DNA of 64,000 nucleotides from Bradyrhizobium jicamae (GTDB lineage: Bacteria; Pseudomonadota; Alphaproteobacteria; Rhizobiales; Xanthobacteraceae): contig NZ_LLXZ01000220.1 in NCBI RefSeq assembly GCF_001440395.1, positions 1 through 64,000 of the forward strand, given 5' to 3'. Positions within the stretch are counted from its first letter, which is position 1. Each line of letters begins with the position of its first letter. The notes beneath the pieces are model-generated. The model worked only from the letters and a program-made list of their open reading frames with translations. It was not told the DNA's origin and ran no database searches. This document shows positions 55,601 to 62,543 of this stretch, piece by piece. Position numbers and translations under genes: made by a program.

Positions 55601-55942
55601 TGGCGCTGTATCGGCAGCGCCATGACGGCAATGCGGGAAACCAAGGAAAGATGGTGCGAGGCTGAGGCGCATCGCGTTGCCGGCGAAATCGCGCTCAGGT
55701 GGCCGCAGCGGGACGAGGCGAAGGCGAAAGCGTATTTCGAGCATGCCCTGACCATCGCGCGCGCGCAGCATGCAAAGTCGTGGGAACTGCGCGCGGCCAC
55801 CAGCTCGGCGCGGCTCTTGAACTGTCAGGGCAAACGAAAAATGGCGCGTGAGCTTCTCGCGCCGATCTACGACTGGTTCACCGAAGGATTTGACACGAGC
55901 GATCTGCGAAAGGCCAAGGCCTTGCTCGCCGAGATCAGTTGA
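52622..55942 (+). CDS. Zinc-ribbon / class III cyclase / AAA ATPase / TPR protein
   Basis: A 1106-residue soluble protein. Residues 3-45 hold two zinc ribbons (C3/C6 with C17/C20, and C28/C31 with C42/C45). A class III cyclase domain follows (about 70-240; D77 in FCDLVGSTEL, then HHGDGAVVCFG and PNLAARLQSL). An ATPase domain has Walker A GEAGIGKSR (K299) and Walker B-like LMIFEDAHW. TPR-like helices run to the end. Such proteins are frequent in rhizobia; most are unstudied. ATG 52622 is chosen because GAGG lies just upstream; a GTG frame begins at 52589. Whether it makes cAMP is unknown. Confidence 0.92.
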   Translation: MHCTNCAAEVPEQRAFCSQCGAAVVRRCPACGVANPALNKFCGDCGTRLRVESRAAATTVRDSRPVERRQLTVLFCDLVGSTELSAGLDPEDFSAIIAGYRRCIVETIARFDGFVARHHGDGAVVCFGYPHAHEDDAERAVQASLALVQAIAALPAKEKLSARIGVATGVAIVGDMSDSAISEEHGILGDTPNLAARLQSLAEPGSVVISGRTKTIAGPQFEYLDLGKVEIKGLAKPVAAWQVAGRTMVSSRSHALQSGDVLPLIGRDEEMELILSRWKRARSGEGQVVLLSGEAGIGKSRLTVALLEQLAREPHIRLQYFCSPQHTDSTLYPVIGEMWRAAGFAHDDGQQAKADKLDALLTQSATPAEDAALFAEMLSLPGDGRYPPVEVEPQLRRQKTLKALASHIEALARIHPVLMIFEDAHWTDPTSLEFFMGAVDLAVHHRLLILATFRPEFSPPWIGRPQVNELTLNRLAPRDIHSLIEEVVGDRSLPAGIRQDIIERTDGIPLFAEEMTKAVLDAEGESEVQRTFAGAPTPVVAVPASLQASLMSRLDRLGPAKDVAQVGAAIGRAFPHMLLAAVARKPEAELDADLNRLIAAGLLFRQGAPPHASYLFKHALVQDAAYGTLLREPRRALHARIAEVLENQFPEIADSQPELLARHYTKADLIEKSARLWGKAGQRSQERSALIEAAEQLDQALAQIATLPSTPDLRREQIILQVALLNTLMHVKGYGAPETKTAVAQARAFIEQAGQLGESPDDPSLLLSTLFGQWIVNFINFNGDVARELAARFLALGENEGAAVPRMIGHRTMASTLALRGDLVEARAHYNEALALYRPAEHRRLMTRFGQDLRVTCLAFRSMASWLLGYPLAALNDADLALSEARQIEHAATLMFTLNFPILVNTYCGNYHAANTHLKELVTLAEEKSAPFRKAEGVLRRGYILTLTGAAKAVETVTAGIDLWRSAGSTIFTPEQEFMLAIAHADAGQFDDAWRCIGSAMTAMRETKERWCEAEAHRVAGEIALRWPQRDEAKAKAYFEHALTIARAQHAKSWELRAATSSARLLNCQGKRKMARELLAPIYDWFTEGFDTSDLRKAKALLAEIS

Positions 55943-56115
55943 AGGCGCCTTCGGTCATCAACGAGTCGGTCGCCGGCGCGGATGATTTAGGTTTCATTCA
56001 TCGTAATTATTAGAGTTCAATTCAAATTTTCCGATCATGATCGCCGCGTTTCTCGCGGCATTTCATTTTTGATCGGCAGCTCCAACACGGCTCGCGTTGC
56101 TACGGAAGCATTATC

Positions 56116-56610
56116 ATGGCGATCGCTGGTGCAGTGTTTCGTGCTCAGGGTTTTGGCGGGCTTGTAACCGAGCGGCTGCATGCCGCCGGCTTGAAATCGC
56201 ACGCCCCAAAGTTGTTGGCCGCCTGCGCTGTCCTGTTCTCGATCTCGGTTGCCGGTTGCGCGCGCAATCCCGCGCAGGGTGAATTCAATTCAGCCCAACG
56301 CGAAGTCAAAGCGCCTCCCACCCGTGCGGTCGTGCGCGCCCGCCGACCCTCTGAACAGCGTCGATATTCGGAGCCAAGAATTCGGCGGCCGGACCCGGCG
56401 CTGCTTTCCCCGCAGCCTGCGCCCGATTGCGAGTTCAGAGTATCCGACCTGAAGACCGTGGATCCGGATCGGTGGGCCCGCTTGAAGGTCGAATACGAGC
56501 GACAGTGCTATCAGGATGCAGAGAAGGCTGCGCGCGACCGCCTGATCTTGCTGCAGGCGTCCGCTACGTGCGAAATCGAGCCGACTCGACAGCGAACGCC
56601 AATCCGGTAG
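56116..56610 (+). CDS. Probable lipoprotein, hypothetical
   Basis: A 164-residue protein with a hydrophobic stretch (about 32-47) ending in a lipobox VAGC (C48). An arginine/proline-rich segment and a helical C-terminal part with three cysteines follow. The first 30 residues before the hydrophobic stretch are unusually long for a signal, so the true start may be later. GGAAG precedes ATG 56116. No known family. Confidence 0.6.
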   Translation: MAIAGAVFRAQGFGGLVTERLHAAGLKSHAPKLLAACAVLFSISVAGCARNPAQGEFNSAQREVKAPPTRAVVRARRPSEQRRYSEPRIRRPDPALLSPQPAPDCEFRVSDLKTVDPDRWARLKVEYERQCYQDAEKAARDRLILLQASATCEIEPTRQRTPIR

Positions 56611-56874
56611 CAACCCAGGATAGCCAGCGGCACGCTTGTTTCTGCGCTTCGCATGAACCGTGTACTGGCGCAGCGCGCACTTCTAAATTGTATTCAGCAT
56701 CCACCATCGACGCGGTAAGCCCTGTGTCTTCCAGATGACAATGGCAGGGCAGCCGCCCTTAATTTCGTCGTTCTTTTGCCATGCCGCCGCTTCACGTTTT
56801 GCCGGTGGGATTCGATTTTGCTGTGCTTTGGCTGGGGAGGAGTTGAAGAGTATTAATTTTTTTTGAGAGTAACT

Positions 56875-57681
56875 ATGAAAACTCTTTACGATATTGTTGG
56901 CGCACTTCCGGATGACGACGCGGAAGATTTGCGAGTTGCATTTCGCAGGGCCGTTAAGGCCAACCATCCTGACCTCAATCCCGGTAATCCGGAAGCTGCG
57001 CACACGTTCAGGCGGATCGTTCGCGCCAACGCCATTCTGAGCGATCAACGGCAACGAGAGGCCTATGATCGGCTGCTCGAGGCCGCGCGCCGGCAGCAGC
57101 AGAAGCCAAACCGCAGTGCGTTCTCCGTCGCCATCCGCAGGCTCGGCGTTGACGCCATGGCGAGCGCGGTTGCGGCGACGGTGTTTATCGGGGGCTACCT
57201 GCTGCTCAAGCCGGTGGACAGGCTGCCGCTCGCTTCCGCAGAGGTGGCTGAGATATCCAGGCGCGAACCAGCGCAGACGGTTGCCGGCAGATCGACCGAA
57301 CTGTCTTCACAGGACCGAACCCCGAAACCGCAGGACCTCAAAGAGCCGACCAAGTTGGCCAGCGTTGCACCTGCGGTGACGACGGGCATTGCTCCTGCTG
57401 CAAGAGATGTTGTCCCGACTACCGAGCCGAGGCCCAAAGACGTCAAATATTATCGAGAACGGGGCAGCTCGGCCTATCGCAGCGGGGATCTGTTCATCGC
57501 CCTGGCCAATTTCGATCTGGCGATCCAGCAGGATCCCGCTTGTTCGGACTGCTATGTTGATCGCGGGATTGTCCTGCACCGCATGGGCGATCAAAAGGGT
57601 GCATTTTCCGACGTGGCCGAAGCCAAGCGCATTGATGCCTTGAGTAGAAGCAAACCTGTTTCCGACGCCAGCGCGCGCTAA
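56875..57681 (+). CDS. Membrane J-domain protein with TPR
   Basis: The 268-residue protein starts with a J-domain (residues 1-70) that keeps the HPD tripeptide (31-33) needed to stimulate DnaK. A membrane helix follows (about 97-114, AMASAVAATVFIGGYLLL), then a proline/threonine-rich spacer and a C-terminal TPR unit (about 190-255, YYRERGSSAYRSGDLFIALANFDLAI). This is a non-canonical J-protein tethered at the membrane with a protein-binding tail. Start 56875 is preferred over 56863 because the J-domain begins there. Confidence 0.82.
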   Translation: MKTLYDIVGALPDDDAEDLRVAFRRAVKANHPDLNPGNPEAAHTFRRIVRANAILSDQRQREAYDRLLEAARRQQQKPNRSAFSVAIRRLGVDAMASAVAATVFIGGYLLLKPVDRLPLASAEVAEISRREPAQTVAGRSTELSSQDRTPKPQDLKEPTKLASVAPAVTTGIAPAARDVVPTTEPRPKDVKYYRERGSSAYRSGDLFIALANFDLAIQQDPACSDCYVDRGIVLHRMGDQKGAFSDVAEAKRIDALSRSKPVSDASAR

Positions 57682-57827
57682 ACGGTCTGCGCATTGCGCG
57701 ACCCGATGACCGGCTCTCTCGTAGTCTGCCGGCGCGTCGCCGGACGCATTGCAGTGCCGCGTCCTTGGCGTCTGGACACGGGCCTTCCGCATTGTCCAAA
57801 ATCGCTCGGTACAGAGGAGCGCCCCCG

Positions 57828-58670
57828 ATGTCGATTATCGATTCCCAGGTTCATGCCTATGAGGCGAACAGTCCGAAGCGGCCGTGGCACACCGTGCCGA
57901 ACTGGCCCGATCACGTCACGGGGGACGAGATGGTCGCGGCGATGGACAAGGTTGGCGTCGACGGCGCGATCTTCATCTCGGCGTTTTCGATGTACCGCTA
58001 CGACGCCAGCTATGCCATGGAGGTGCAGCGGGCGCATCCCGGACGCCTCGCCATCGTCAAGCCGGTCGATCCTGATGACGCCGGCGTCGCCGATGTCGTT
58101 GCGGAGTGGAAGAAGACGCCGGGCGCGGTCGGAATCCGCATCATGCTGCGGAAGGAGGCGGCGCGCGCGCCTGACGATCCCGGCCTCGACCGAATTGCGC
58201 GCGCGGCGGTTCGCCATGATTTTCCGGTCAACCTGCTGTGCTGGGACAATCTGGATGCGGGCAGGGTGCTGATCGATCGCCATCCCGACACGCGCTTCAT
58301 CATCGACCACCTCGGCATTTTGCAGCCGCGCGTGCCGCCGGCGCCGCCTGAACCCTGGGCCGATCTTCCGAAGGTGCTGGAGCTCGCCAGGCGGCCGAAC
58401 GCCGTGATCAAGGTGAGCGGTGCCTGCACGCTGTCGCGCGAGCCGTATCCTTTTCCCGATATTTGGGACCCGTTGGCTCGCGTGTTCGACGCCTGGGGTT
58501 TCGACCGCTGCCTGTGGGGCACGGACTGGACGCGCGCGTTCGCCGTCGTCAATTACGAGCAAGCCGTCGAGCCTTTCCTCAAGACTACCCGATTGAGCGA
58601 CACCGAGCGGGCCATGCTGATGGGCGGCGCCTGCGCCAAGGCTTACGGCTGGTCGCCGAAGAAGGGTTAG
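57828..58670 (+). CDS. Amidohydrolase family 2 protein
   Basis: The 280-residue TIM-barrel hydrolase starts MSIIDSQVHAYE (H9 in place of the usual D-x-H) and has FIIDHLG and LWGTDWTR, motifs of amidohydrolase family 2 (2-pyrone-4,6-dicarboxylate lactonase-like). GAGGAG lies 8 bases before ATG 57828. It converges on the peptide ABC operon, overlapping its last gene by four bases. The substrate is unknown; lactone or decarboxylase chemistry is typical of the family. Confidence 0.86.
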   Translation: MSIIDSQVHAYEANSPKRPWHTVPNWPDHVTGDEMVAAMDKVGVDGAIFISAFSMYRYDASYAMEVQRAHPGRLAIVKPVDPDDAGVADVVAEWKKTPGAVGIRIMLRKEAARAPDDPGLDRIARAAVRHDFPVNLLCWDNLDAGRVLIDRHPDTRFIIDHLGILQPRVPPAPPEPWADLPKVLELARRPNAVIKVSGACTLSREPYPFPDIWDPLARVFDAWGFDRCLWGTDWTRAFAVVNYEQAVEPFLKTTRLSDTERAMLMGGACAKAYGWSPKKG

Positions 58671-59689
58671 TTTGAGGGTAACGCCGGCTGACCGGCGATC
58701 TCGTTGGCTCGCCAGCAGCGGACCGCGTGTCCGTCAGGACGCGTTTCAAGCGGCGGCATAGGCTCGCGATGACACACGTTTTCGGCGTAACGACAGCGCG
58801 GGCTGAACGCGCATCCGTCCGGCGGACTTAGCGGATTGGGAAGCTCGCCCTTCGTCGTCGCGAGCGGTACGCGGCGTAGCGGATCGGGAATGGCGGCGAT
58901 GAGGGTTCGGGTATACGGGTGCGCCGGCCGCTCGAAGATTTCGCGCCAGTGGCCGGTCTCGACAATGCGGCCGAGATACATGACGGCGACCCTGTCGCTC
59001 ATGTGCTCGACCACGCCTAAGTCGTGGCTGATCATGATGTAGGAGAGGCCGAGCGTTTCCTTCAATTCCAGCAGCAGATTGATGATCTGGGCGCGGATGG
59101 AAACATCCAGCGCCGATACAGGTTCGTCGCAGATGACAATTTTGGGATTGAGGATTAGTGCGCGGGCGATGCCGATGCGTTGACGCTGGCCGCCCGAGAA
59201 TTCATGCGGGTAGCGGTCAGCCTGTTCGGGCCGGAGGCCCACATGCCTGAGCATCGTCGCAACGCGTTCCTCGATCTCGCTTTGGGTCGTCACGCCATGC
59301 AGGCGCAGCGGGGCTTCCAGCGTGCGACGGACGGTCTGGCGTGGATTGAGGGACGCGTAGGGATCCTGAAACACGATTTGGACGATGCGGGCCAGTGCTT
59401 TGCGATCGAGCGATTGCTGGCCCGTTACGACCTGCCCGTCGAGCACGATGCGGCCTCGCGTCGGCATCTGCAGGCCGAGTATTGAAAGCGCGACAGTCGA
59501 CTTGCCGCAACCGGATTCGCCGACGAGACCGAGGCATTCACCGCGCTTCAGTTCGAGGTCGATGCCGTCGACCGCACGCAACAGCCGCCGGCCACCGCCC
59601 AGCAAGCCGCCACCAACCGGAAAATGGACCGCGAGATCCTCCACGCTGAGGATGACGTCGTCACGAGGTCTCCCAGCAGGCTCATGCAT
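58667..59689 (-). CDS. Peptide/oligopeptide ABC transporter ATPase (OppF/DppF-like)
   Basis: The 340-residue ATPase has Walker A GESGCGKST, signature FSGGQRQRIGIARAL, Walker B IVICDEPVSALD, ISHDLGVVEHMSDRVAVMYLG and the C-terminal cysteine cluster (GCAFSPRCRYAENVC...VRC) of the Opp/Dpp class. ATG 59689 overlaps the previous gene by eight bases. A much longer in-frame extension upstream is antisense to the paired ATPase gene and is not used. Confidence 0.95.
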   Translation of the reverse strand: MHEPAGRPRDDVILSVEDLAVHFPVGGGLLGGGRRLLRAVDGIDLELKRGECLGLVGESGCGKSTVALSILGLQMPTRGRIVLDGQVVTGQQSLDRKALARIVQIVFQDPYASLNPRQTVRRTLEAPLRLHGVTTQSEIEERVATMLRHVGLRPEQADRYPHEFSGGQRQRIGIARALILNPKIVICDEPVSALDVSIRAQIINLLLELKETLGLSYIMISHDLGVVEHMSDRVAVMYLGRIVETGHWREIFERPAHPYTRTLIAAIPDPLRRVPLATTKGELPNPLSPPDGCAFSPRCRYAENVCHREPMPPLETRPDGHAVRCWRANEIAGQPALPSN

Positions 59690-60662
59690 GGTGATGGCAC
59701 CTGACGAGCCCGCCTGCACCGAGCAACGTCGTCTCCGGTGCGGTGGTGCGGCAAATGTCGGTCGCCCGCGCGCAACGCGGATTGAAGCGGCAACCCTCCG
59801 GGAAATTCGTGATCGCCGGAACGACGCCCGCGATCTCCCTGAGCCGCGTGCGGCCGAGTGCTGCGCGACTCCCCAGCCGGGGCAGCGAGTCGACGAGGCC
59901 TTGCGTATAGGGATGCGCGCATGCGCGGAAAATGTCGGCCGAGCCGCGCTCCTCGACAATGCGACCGGCATACATGACGGCGACGCGGCGGCAGACATTG
60001 GCAACCAGGCCCAGATCGTGGCTGATCATCAAGATGGCCGTACCTCTTTCGGCGCATAAATTCCGCATCAGCTCGATGATCTCCGCCTGCACCGTTACGT
60101 CGAGTGCGGTTGTCGGCTCGTCGGCGATCAGAAGATCCGGCCCGCATGCGAGCGCGATGGCGATCATCACGCGTTGACGCATGCCGCCCGAAAGCTGGTG
60201 CGGGTAGTCGTTCACCCGTCGCTCGGGGGCGGGGACGCGGACGCTCGCGAGCGCCTCGACGGCCAGCCGGTTTGCTTCCCGCCAGTTCTTGCCCTTGTGC
60301 AGCACGAACATCTCGGCGATCTGCCGGCCGACCGGCGAGACCGGATTAAGCGCCGTCATCGGCTCCTGGAAGATCATGGCGATGCGATTGCCGCGCAGCG
60401 TACGTTGCTCGGCCGCCGGCAGTCCCTGGATCTCCCGACCCTCAAATCGTATGGCGCCGGCACCGATCGAAAGCGGCTGGCGCAACAGGCCGATCAGCGC
60501 GAGCGCCGTGATACTCTTGCCGCTGCCGGATTCGCCGACAAGGCCGAATGTCTCGCCACGATCGATGCGGAACGAAATCCCCTCGACCGCCGCGACACGG
60601 CTCGGTCCGACAGTGAGATCGATGCGCAGATCCTCGACTTCGATCAGGGGAGGGCCCGTCAT
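59682..60662 (-). CDS. Peptide ABC transporter ATPase (OppD/DppD-like)
   Basis: The 326-residue ATPase has Walker A GESGSGKSI, signature LSGGMRQRVMIAIAL, Walker B LLIADEPTTALD, and the C-terminal Opp-type cysteine cluster (GCRFNPRCARATDIC). It pairs with the OppF-like ATPase. Its ATG overlaps the permease stop (ATGA). Confidence 0.95.
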   Translation of the reverse strand: MTGPPLIEVEDLRIDLTVGPSRVAAVEGISFRIDRGETFGLVGESGSGKSITALALIGLLRQPLSIGAGAIRFEGREIQGLPAAEQRTLRGNRIAMIFQEPMTALNPVSPVGRQIAEMFVLHKGKNWREANRLAVEALASVRVPAPERRVNDYPHQLSGGMRQRVMIAIALACGPDLLIADEPTTALDVTVQAEIIELMRNLCAERGTAILMISHDLGLVANVCRRVAVMYAGRIVEERGSADIFRACAHPYTQGLVDSLPRLGSRAALGRTRLREIAGVVPAITNFPEGCRFNPRCARATDICRTTAPETTLLGAGGLVRCHHHA

Positions 60663-61480
60663 GTGCGCCGGCTCCGCGACTGTGGATCGAGAATGTCACG
60701 CAAGCCATCGCCGAGCAGGTTGAGACCGAGCACCGTCAGGAATATGGCGAGGCCCGGGAAAATCGAGAGCCACGGCGCCGTTGTGATCTGGTCGCGGGCC
60801 TCTGACAGCATGCTGCCCCAGCTCGGATAGGGCGGGCGGATTCCGAGGCCAAGGAACGAAAGCGCGGCTTCGGCCAATACCGCGCCGCCCATGCCCAGCG
60901 TGCCGATCACGATGATGGGTCCGAGCATGTTCGGCAGCAGTTGCGTGATCATGATGCGCAAATCGCCGTAGCCGAGCACCCGTGCCGCCTGCACATAGCC
61001 CTGGCTCTTGAGCGACAGCGTCGAGGCCCGTGCGATCCGGCACGTGAAGGACCAGTTGGTCAGCCCGAGCGCGATCAGCAGGCTGGTCAGGCCGGGTCCC
61101 AGCACCGCCATGATGGCAAGCGCGAAGATCAGCGAGGGGATCGCGAGCATGAGATTGGTCAGCCCGTTGACGAAGTCGTCCCACCAGCCGCCCCAGTAGC
61201 CCGCGGTCAGGCCCAGCGTCACGCCGATGACGCTGTTGACCAACTGCGAGACGATGCCGACCGTCAGCGAGATGCGTGCGCCGTGCACAACGCGGGAGTA
61301 GATGTCGCGGCCCTGCGCATCGGTGCCGAACCACCAGGTCCAGCTCGGCGGCTCTTCCGCATTTATGAGATTGGCGTCCATGACGGGATCCGTATGCGCC
61401 AGCCAGGGCGCGAACAGGCCGACGAAGATCGCAAGCGCGAACAACGCCCCGCCGATGATGAGACTGGCTCCGAGCTTCAT
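60659..61480 (-). CDS. Peptide ABC permease (OppC/DppC-like)
   Basis: The 273-residue protein has six membrane helices, the N-terminal DppC-type leader (FWF-like region WWFGTDAQGRDIYSRVVHGAR) and the EAA loop (YVQAARVLGYGDLRIMITQLLPN). It forms the channel with the second permease encoded 67 bases upstream. Confidence 0.95.
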   Translation of the reverse strand: MKLGASLIIGGALFALAIFVGLFAPWLAHTDPVMDANLINAEEPPSWTWWFGTDAQGRDIYSRVVHGARISLTVGIVSQLVNSVIGVTLGLTAGYWGGWWDDFVNGLTNLMLAIPSLIFALAIMAVLGPGLTSLLIALGLTNWSFTCRIARASTLSLKSQGYVQAARVLGYGDLRIMITQLLPNMLGPIIVIGTLGMGGAVLAEAALSFLGLGIRPPYPSWGSMLSEARDQITTAPWLSIFPGLAIFLTVLGLNLLGDGLRDILDPQSRSRRT

Positions 61481-61547
61481 CGCGGCCGCCCCGCCGCGGC
61501 TGGCGGTTCAGTCAATCGCGCGCAGGCATGATAACGCCGACCACCGC

Positions 61548-62483
61548 TCATGCGTATCTGATCCTGGGATCGATCACGCCATAGAGCACGTCAATCAACA
61601 TGTTGATCGCGAGAAAGAACAGCACCACGACGAAAATGGAGCCCTGGACGGCAGGAATGTCGCGTTGCAGCACGCTGTCGACGAGCAGCGAACCGATGCC
61701 CGGCCAGGAGAACAATTTCTCGACCACGACCGCCTGTCCCATCAAGGCGCCGAATTGCAGGCCGATCGTCGTGAGAATGATGACGAGGGCATTGCGCATG
61801 ATATGCCACTTCACGACCCGGGTCTCGCTCATGCCCTTCGATCGCGCCGTCCGGACGAAATCCGCGGTCATGATCTCGAGAACCGCGGCGCGCGTCGTCC
61901 GTGCCAGCAGCGCCATCGGCGAGACACCGAGTGTGACGGCGGGCAGGATCAGATATTTGAGCCCCCCGTCGCCATAGCCAAAACTCGGCAGCCAGCCGAG
62001 TTTCAACGCAAACAGGTACATCAGCAGCAGCCCCAGCCAGAATTTGGCCATCGAAAGGCCGGACACCGCCAGGACCATCGAGATCGTGTCGACGATGCTG
62101 CCCGGTTTCAGCGCTGCGACGAAGCCGAGCGGGACGCCGATCACAATCGCAAACGTCATGGCGGCAAATATCAATTGCAGCGTTGGCCACATCCGTTTGG
62201 CGAGCATGGTCGTGACCGGCTCGCGCGTACGGAACGACGTCCCCAGATCGCCTGTCGCGAGCTTGGCAATGTAGGCGCCGAAGCGGACGTAGACGGGATC
62301 GTCGAGGCCGAGCTGTTTTTTCATGCGCTCCACGACCTGCGGGTCCGCCGGACCCCGGCCGTCATCGTTCATGCTCGATACGATGCTGCCCGGAACGACG
62401 CTGAACAGCACAAAGATCATCAGCACGACGGCCAGTACGGTCGGAATGGTTTGCAGGGTTCGACGGATCAGGAAGGCGAGCAT
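61548..62483 (-). CDS. Peptide ABC permease (OppB/DppB-like)
   Basis: The 311-residue protein has six membrane helices, the N-terminal LIRRTLQTIPTVLAVVLMIF and the EAA loop (DFVRTARSKGMSETRVVKWHIMRN) of DppB-class permeases. It is the first permease of the operon, 60 bases after the binding-protein gene. That gap holds a strong stem-loop. Confidence 0.95.
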   Translation of the reverse strand: MLAFLIRRTLQTIPTVLAVVLMIFVLFSVVPGSIVSSMNDDGRGPADPQVVERMKKQLGLDDPVYVRFGAYIAKLATGDLGTSFRTREPVTTMLAKRMWPTLQLIFAAMTFAIVIGVPLGFVAALKPGSIVDTISMVLAVSGLSMAKFWLGLLLMYLFALKLGWLPSFGYGDGGLKYLILPAVTLGVSPMALLARTTRAAVLEIMTADFVRTARSKGMSETRVVKWHIMRNALVIILTTIGLQFGALMGQAVVVEKLFSWPGIGSLLVDSVLQRDIPAVQGSIFVVVLFFLAINMLIDVLYGVIDPRIRYA

Positions 62484-62496
62484 GGGAACTGTTCCT

Positions 62497-62531
62497 CCCT
62501 CCCGCCATCGTTGTTTGCGATGGCGGGAGGG
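62497..62531 (-). promoter_or_regulatory. Strong stem-loop between binding-protein and permease genes
   Basis: CCCTCCCGCCATCG (62497-62510) and CGATGGCGGGAGGG (62518-62531) are perfect complements with a 7-base loop. It lies in the 60-base gap after the binding-protein stop. Such hairpins commonly lower permease expression or protect the 3' end of binding-protein mRNA. Confidence 0.75.
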
Positions 62532-62543
62532 TGAGCGCGCATG

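Noticed and set aside
59690..60004. N-terminal extension of the OppF-like ATPase
   Set aside because: It lies entirely within the OppD-like gene in another frame and encodes a low-complexity Arg/Ser-rich segment; the ATPase domain begins normally after 59689.
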